Shown piece by piece: positions 62,541 through 64,000 of a stretch of 64,000 nucleotides of DNA. The position numbers and the translations under genes were made by a program. A model generated the notes under the pieces. It did not search any database, was not told the DNA's origin, and was given only the letters and a program-made list of their open reading frames with translations. Within the stretch, counting starts at the first letter, position 1. Each line of letters starts with the position of its first letter. The stretch is from CAMPJM01 sp964440915 (GTDB taxonomy: Bacteria > Bacteroidota > Bacteroidia > Cytophagales > Cyclobacteriaceae): NCBI GenBank assembly GCA_964440915.1, contig CAYTTV010000012.1, positions 15,154-79,153 of the forward strand, written 5' to 3'.

Positions 62541-64000
62541 TTAATCATTTTGGATAGTCTCGCTATATTTGATCACTACCGAATATATTCTGTGCTTACT
62601 TGTACCATGTGAGTTTGTGCCTCTTAGCCTGACTATTACCCTGTAGGAGAATAGGCTGTTGTCAACCGAGCCGTTGGTTATGGTGGTAATAATGGCTTCT
62701 TGTTCAATTGCAGCAGCACCTGAAGACGTAAAGGACGCAATCTCTTCATTCGTGCCATTTCTTCTAGCTTTTCTTGTGAGCTGAAAGCTAATATCTTTAT
62801 CTACCGCTACTCCGCTTTCATCGTCCATATAATACAAGGAGACTTCTTGAATTGTAGCGCCGTGAGGGAGGTGAACTGGGGCGGCAATGTTAGCACCGTT
62901 ATTGAAATTTTCTACTGCTACATAAGTAGCTTCTTCGGGGTTGGTGGGATACGAAGTGTGATTAGCACCCGCTTCACCCAGGACGACAAAATCCAAGGGA
63001 TCGACCGAATAATAAGCAGTTCTGGTAATGGATGAAGAAAAAACGCTTGTTGGATTTTCTGCTACCCATTTTCCGGACTTGAACGTCATTACTTGTCCTT
63101 CGATAGCGGACATGGCATCTAACTTTTCGCTGGTTACAGCACCATCTGCAATTTTATTCGTGGTGATTGCATCGTCAGCAATATGATTATTCTGGACAGC
63201 ACTCGAATTTAACGAGGTGCTTCCCGATGGAGATAAAGTAATGGCTCCGGAAACAGTAGCGGTATTGATATTGGTGCCATTCCCTATCAATATTTCGCCC
63301 TCGCCCGTATTCTCAAGAGAAAGGATAACATCTCCAGACTCTTTTCCTCCTGTGAGACCGCTTTTGTTAGGGGTAGTCACTGCAGTAATGTCTCCATTGG
63401 CCAAGCCATGAATAGAGGTAGCATTTCCAGGCGTCCACTTATTTAGCGCATTACTCCATACCATTACTTGACCATTTGCGGCTTCTGAATTGGCCATTTT
63501 GCTGAAGTCGATAGTTCCATTCGCTATTTTGTCATTGCTAACGGCATTGGACATTAGTTCCAATTCATTGCTGGCATTGAGCCCAATAGTAACGCCGTCA
63601 TATTGAACAGCAATATTATTTCCAGTAACTTCAATAGCGTCTCCTGCAGTGTAGGTATCTTTTAAGTAACTTAAGTCTACTATTGTCTCATTCCCTGATT
63701 CCGTTATCCTTAAGTCGGTTCCATCCAATACTGCTGCCGTAAGACTTTCATTCGTAGGGTCGTTATCTCCATCGCTGATATCAAAAGTGGTAGCGGTACC
63801 ATTATCTATGGTCACGGTAATTTGATTGCCAGTTTTACTGCTTCCAAGATTTTGGCTATCCGTATTGTCTAGGTAAGGGCTTAGGTCTACCGTGCTTCCG
63901 CTCAAGCTCAAGGATAGAATATGGGAAGATAGGCTTAAGTCCTGGATTTCATTTTCATCGTCCTGATCTCCATCGATCGCAAATAACGCATCCACATAAT
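62541..64000 (-). CDS. Large repetitive adhesin/tail-fibre-like protein, 5' truncated
   Basis: At least 486 residues; the frame stays open to the window edge, so the N-terminus lies outside. Repeats of the kind VDALFAIDGDQDDENEIQDLSL, VDLSPYLDNTDSQNLGSSKT and DISDGDNDPTNESL, with Asp-rich DxDxD loops, are typical of large Bacteroidota surface fibres. Later parts repeat SNALNKWTPGNATSIHGLANGD-like and NNHIADDAITTNKIADGAVT-like units found in phage-tail-like trimeric fibres. The C-terminal 100 residues form a beta domain but not an obvious T9SS CTD. It is the first gene seen in the minus-strand surface cluster. Confidence 0.8.
   Translation of the reverse strand, partial: YVDALFAIDGDQDDENEIQDLSLSSHILSLSLSGSTVDLSPYLDNTDSQNLGSSKTGNQITVTIDNGTATTFDISDGDNDPTNESLTAAVLDGTDLRITESGNETIVDLSYLKDTYTAGDAIEVTGNNIAVQYDGVTIGLNASNELELMSNAVSNDKIANGTIDFSKMANSEAANGQVMVWSNALNKWTPGNATSIHGLANGDITAVTTPNKSGLTGGKESGDVILSLENTGEGEILIGNGTNINTATVSGAITLSPSGSTSLNSSAVQNNHIADDAITTNKIADGAVTSEKLDAMSAIEGQVMTFKSGKWVAENPTSVFSSSITRTAYYSVDPLDFVVLGEAGANHTSYPTNPEEATYVAVENFNNGANIAAPVHLPHGATIQEVSLYYMDDESGVAVDKDISFQLTRKARRNGTNEEIASFTSSGAAAIEQEAIITTITNGSVDNSLFSYRVIVRLRGTNSHGTSKHRIYSVVIKYSETIQND

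Overview
This is one stretch of chromosome from a Bacteroidota bacterium, most likely order Cytophagales. That placement is inference. It rests on type IX secretion and gliding surface components (PorP/SprF, a gliding-type C-terminal domain, OmpA/PD40 proteins), BatD, a YbeY with Asp as third metal ligand, Bacteroidota-style promoters (TAnnTTTG) and few visible Shine-Dalgarno sequences. By eye the DNA is moderately AT-rich. Two runs of exactly 100 N (21083-21182, 52993-53092) are scaffold gaps, so this is a draft assembly.

Layout. 1-8062: a plus-strand run of a 5'-truncated DUF4175-like protein, an RsbW-like ATPase, ybeY, mnmG, a methyltransferase and a Big_5 lipoprotein. Two parS-like palindromes lie at the ybeY-mnmG junction. 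8063-8435: an AT-rich gene-free segment packed with DnaA-box-like 9-mers, the best candidate here for the chromosomal origin. 8436-14903: TPR protein, htpG, a YwqK-like protein, lipB and a 3'-5' exonuclease. 15146-26375: sugar-phosphate transferase, batD, aroC, a dicarboxylate symporter, a NifU-like protein split by a gap, a PorE-like lipoprotein, purM, a GNAT enzyme and a nuclease-like protein that seems to have lost catalytic residues. 26601-38811: TerB-like proteins, an EamA transporter, dusB, a CPBP protease, DUF2007, cdsA, a Glu/Leu-type dehydrogenase, psd, msrC, ribD, prmC and hemW.

39030-46564: gcvP, then a minus-strand stress-like cluster reading ftsH, hdeD-like, SDR, universal stress protein. 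46709-51139: udk, rdgB, two FKBP lipoproteins and nrnA. 51578-54324: oxidoreductase, a HipA-like kinase broken by the second gap with its DUF3037 partner, msrB and a small exported protein. 54613-64000: an exported TPR-CHAT (caspase-like) protein facing a minus-strand surface cluster (large adhesin-like protein, gliding-CTD protein, PorP/SprF, OmpA/PD40/LysM protein), which looks like a type IX secretion substrate module.

The most useful observations are the parS/oriC region, a family of three imperfect intergenic repeats, an assembly duplication whose removal restores the NifU-like gene, possible loss of catalysis in a nuclease homolog, possible leaderless promoters, the stress cluster around a divergent-looking FtsH, and the exported CHAT protein. 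No CRISPR array, rRNA, tRNA or transposase was seen.
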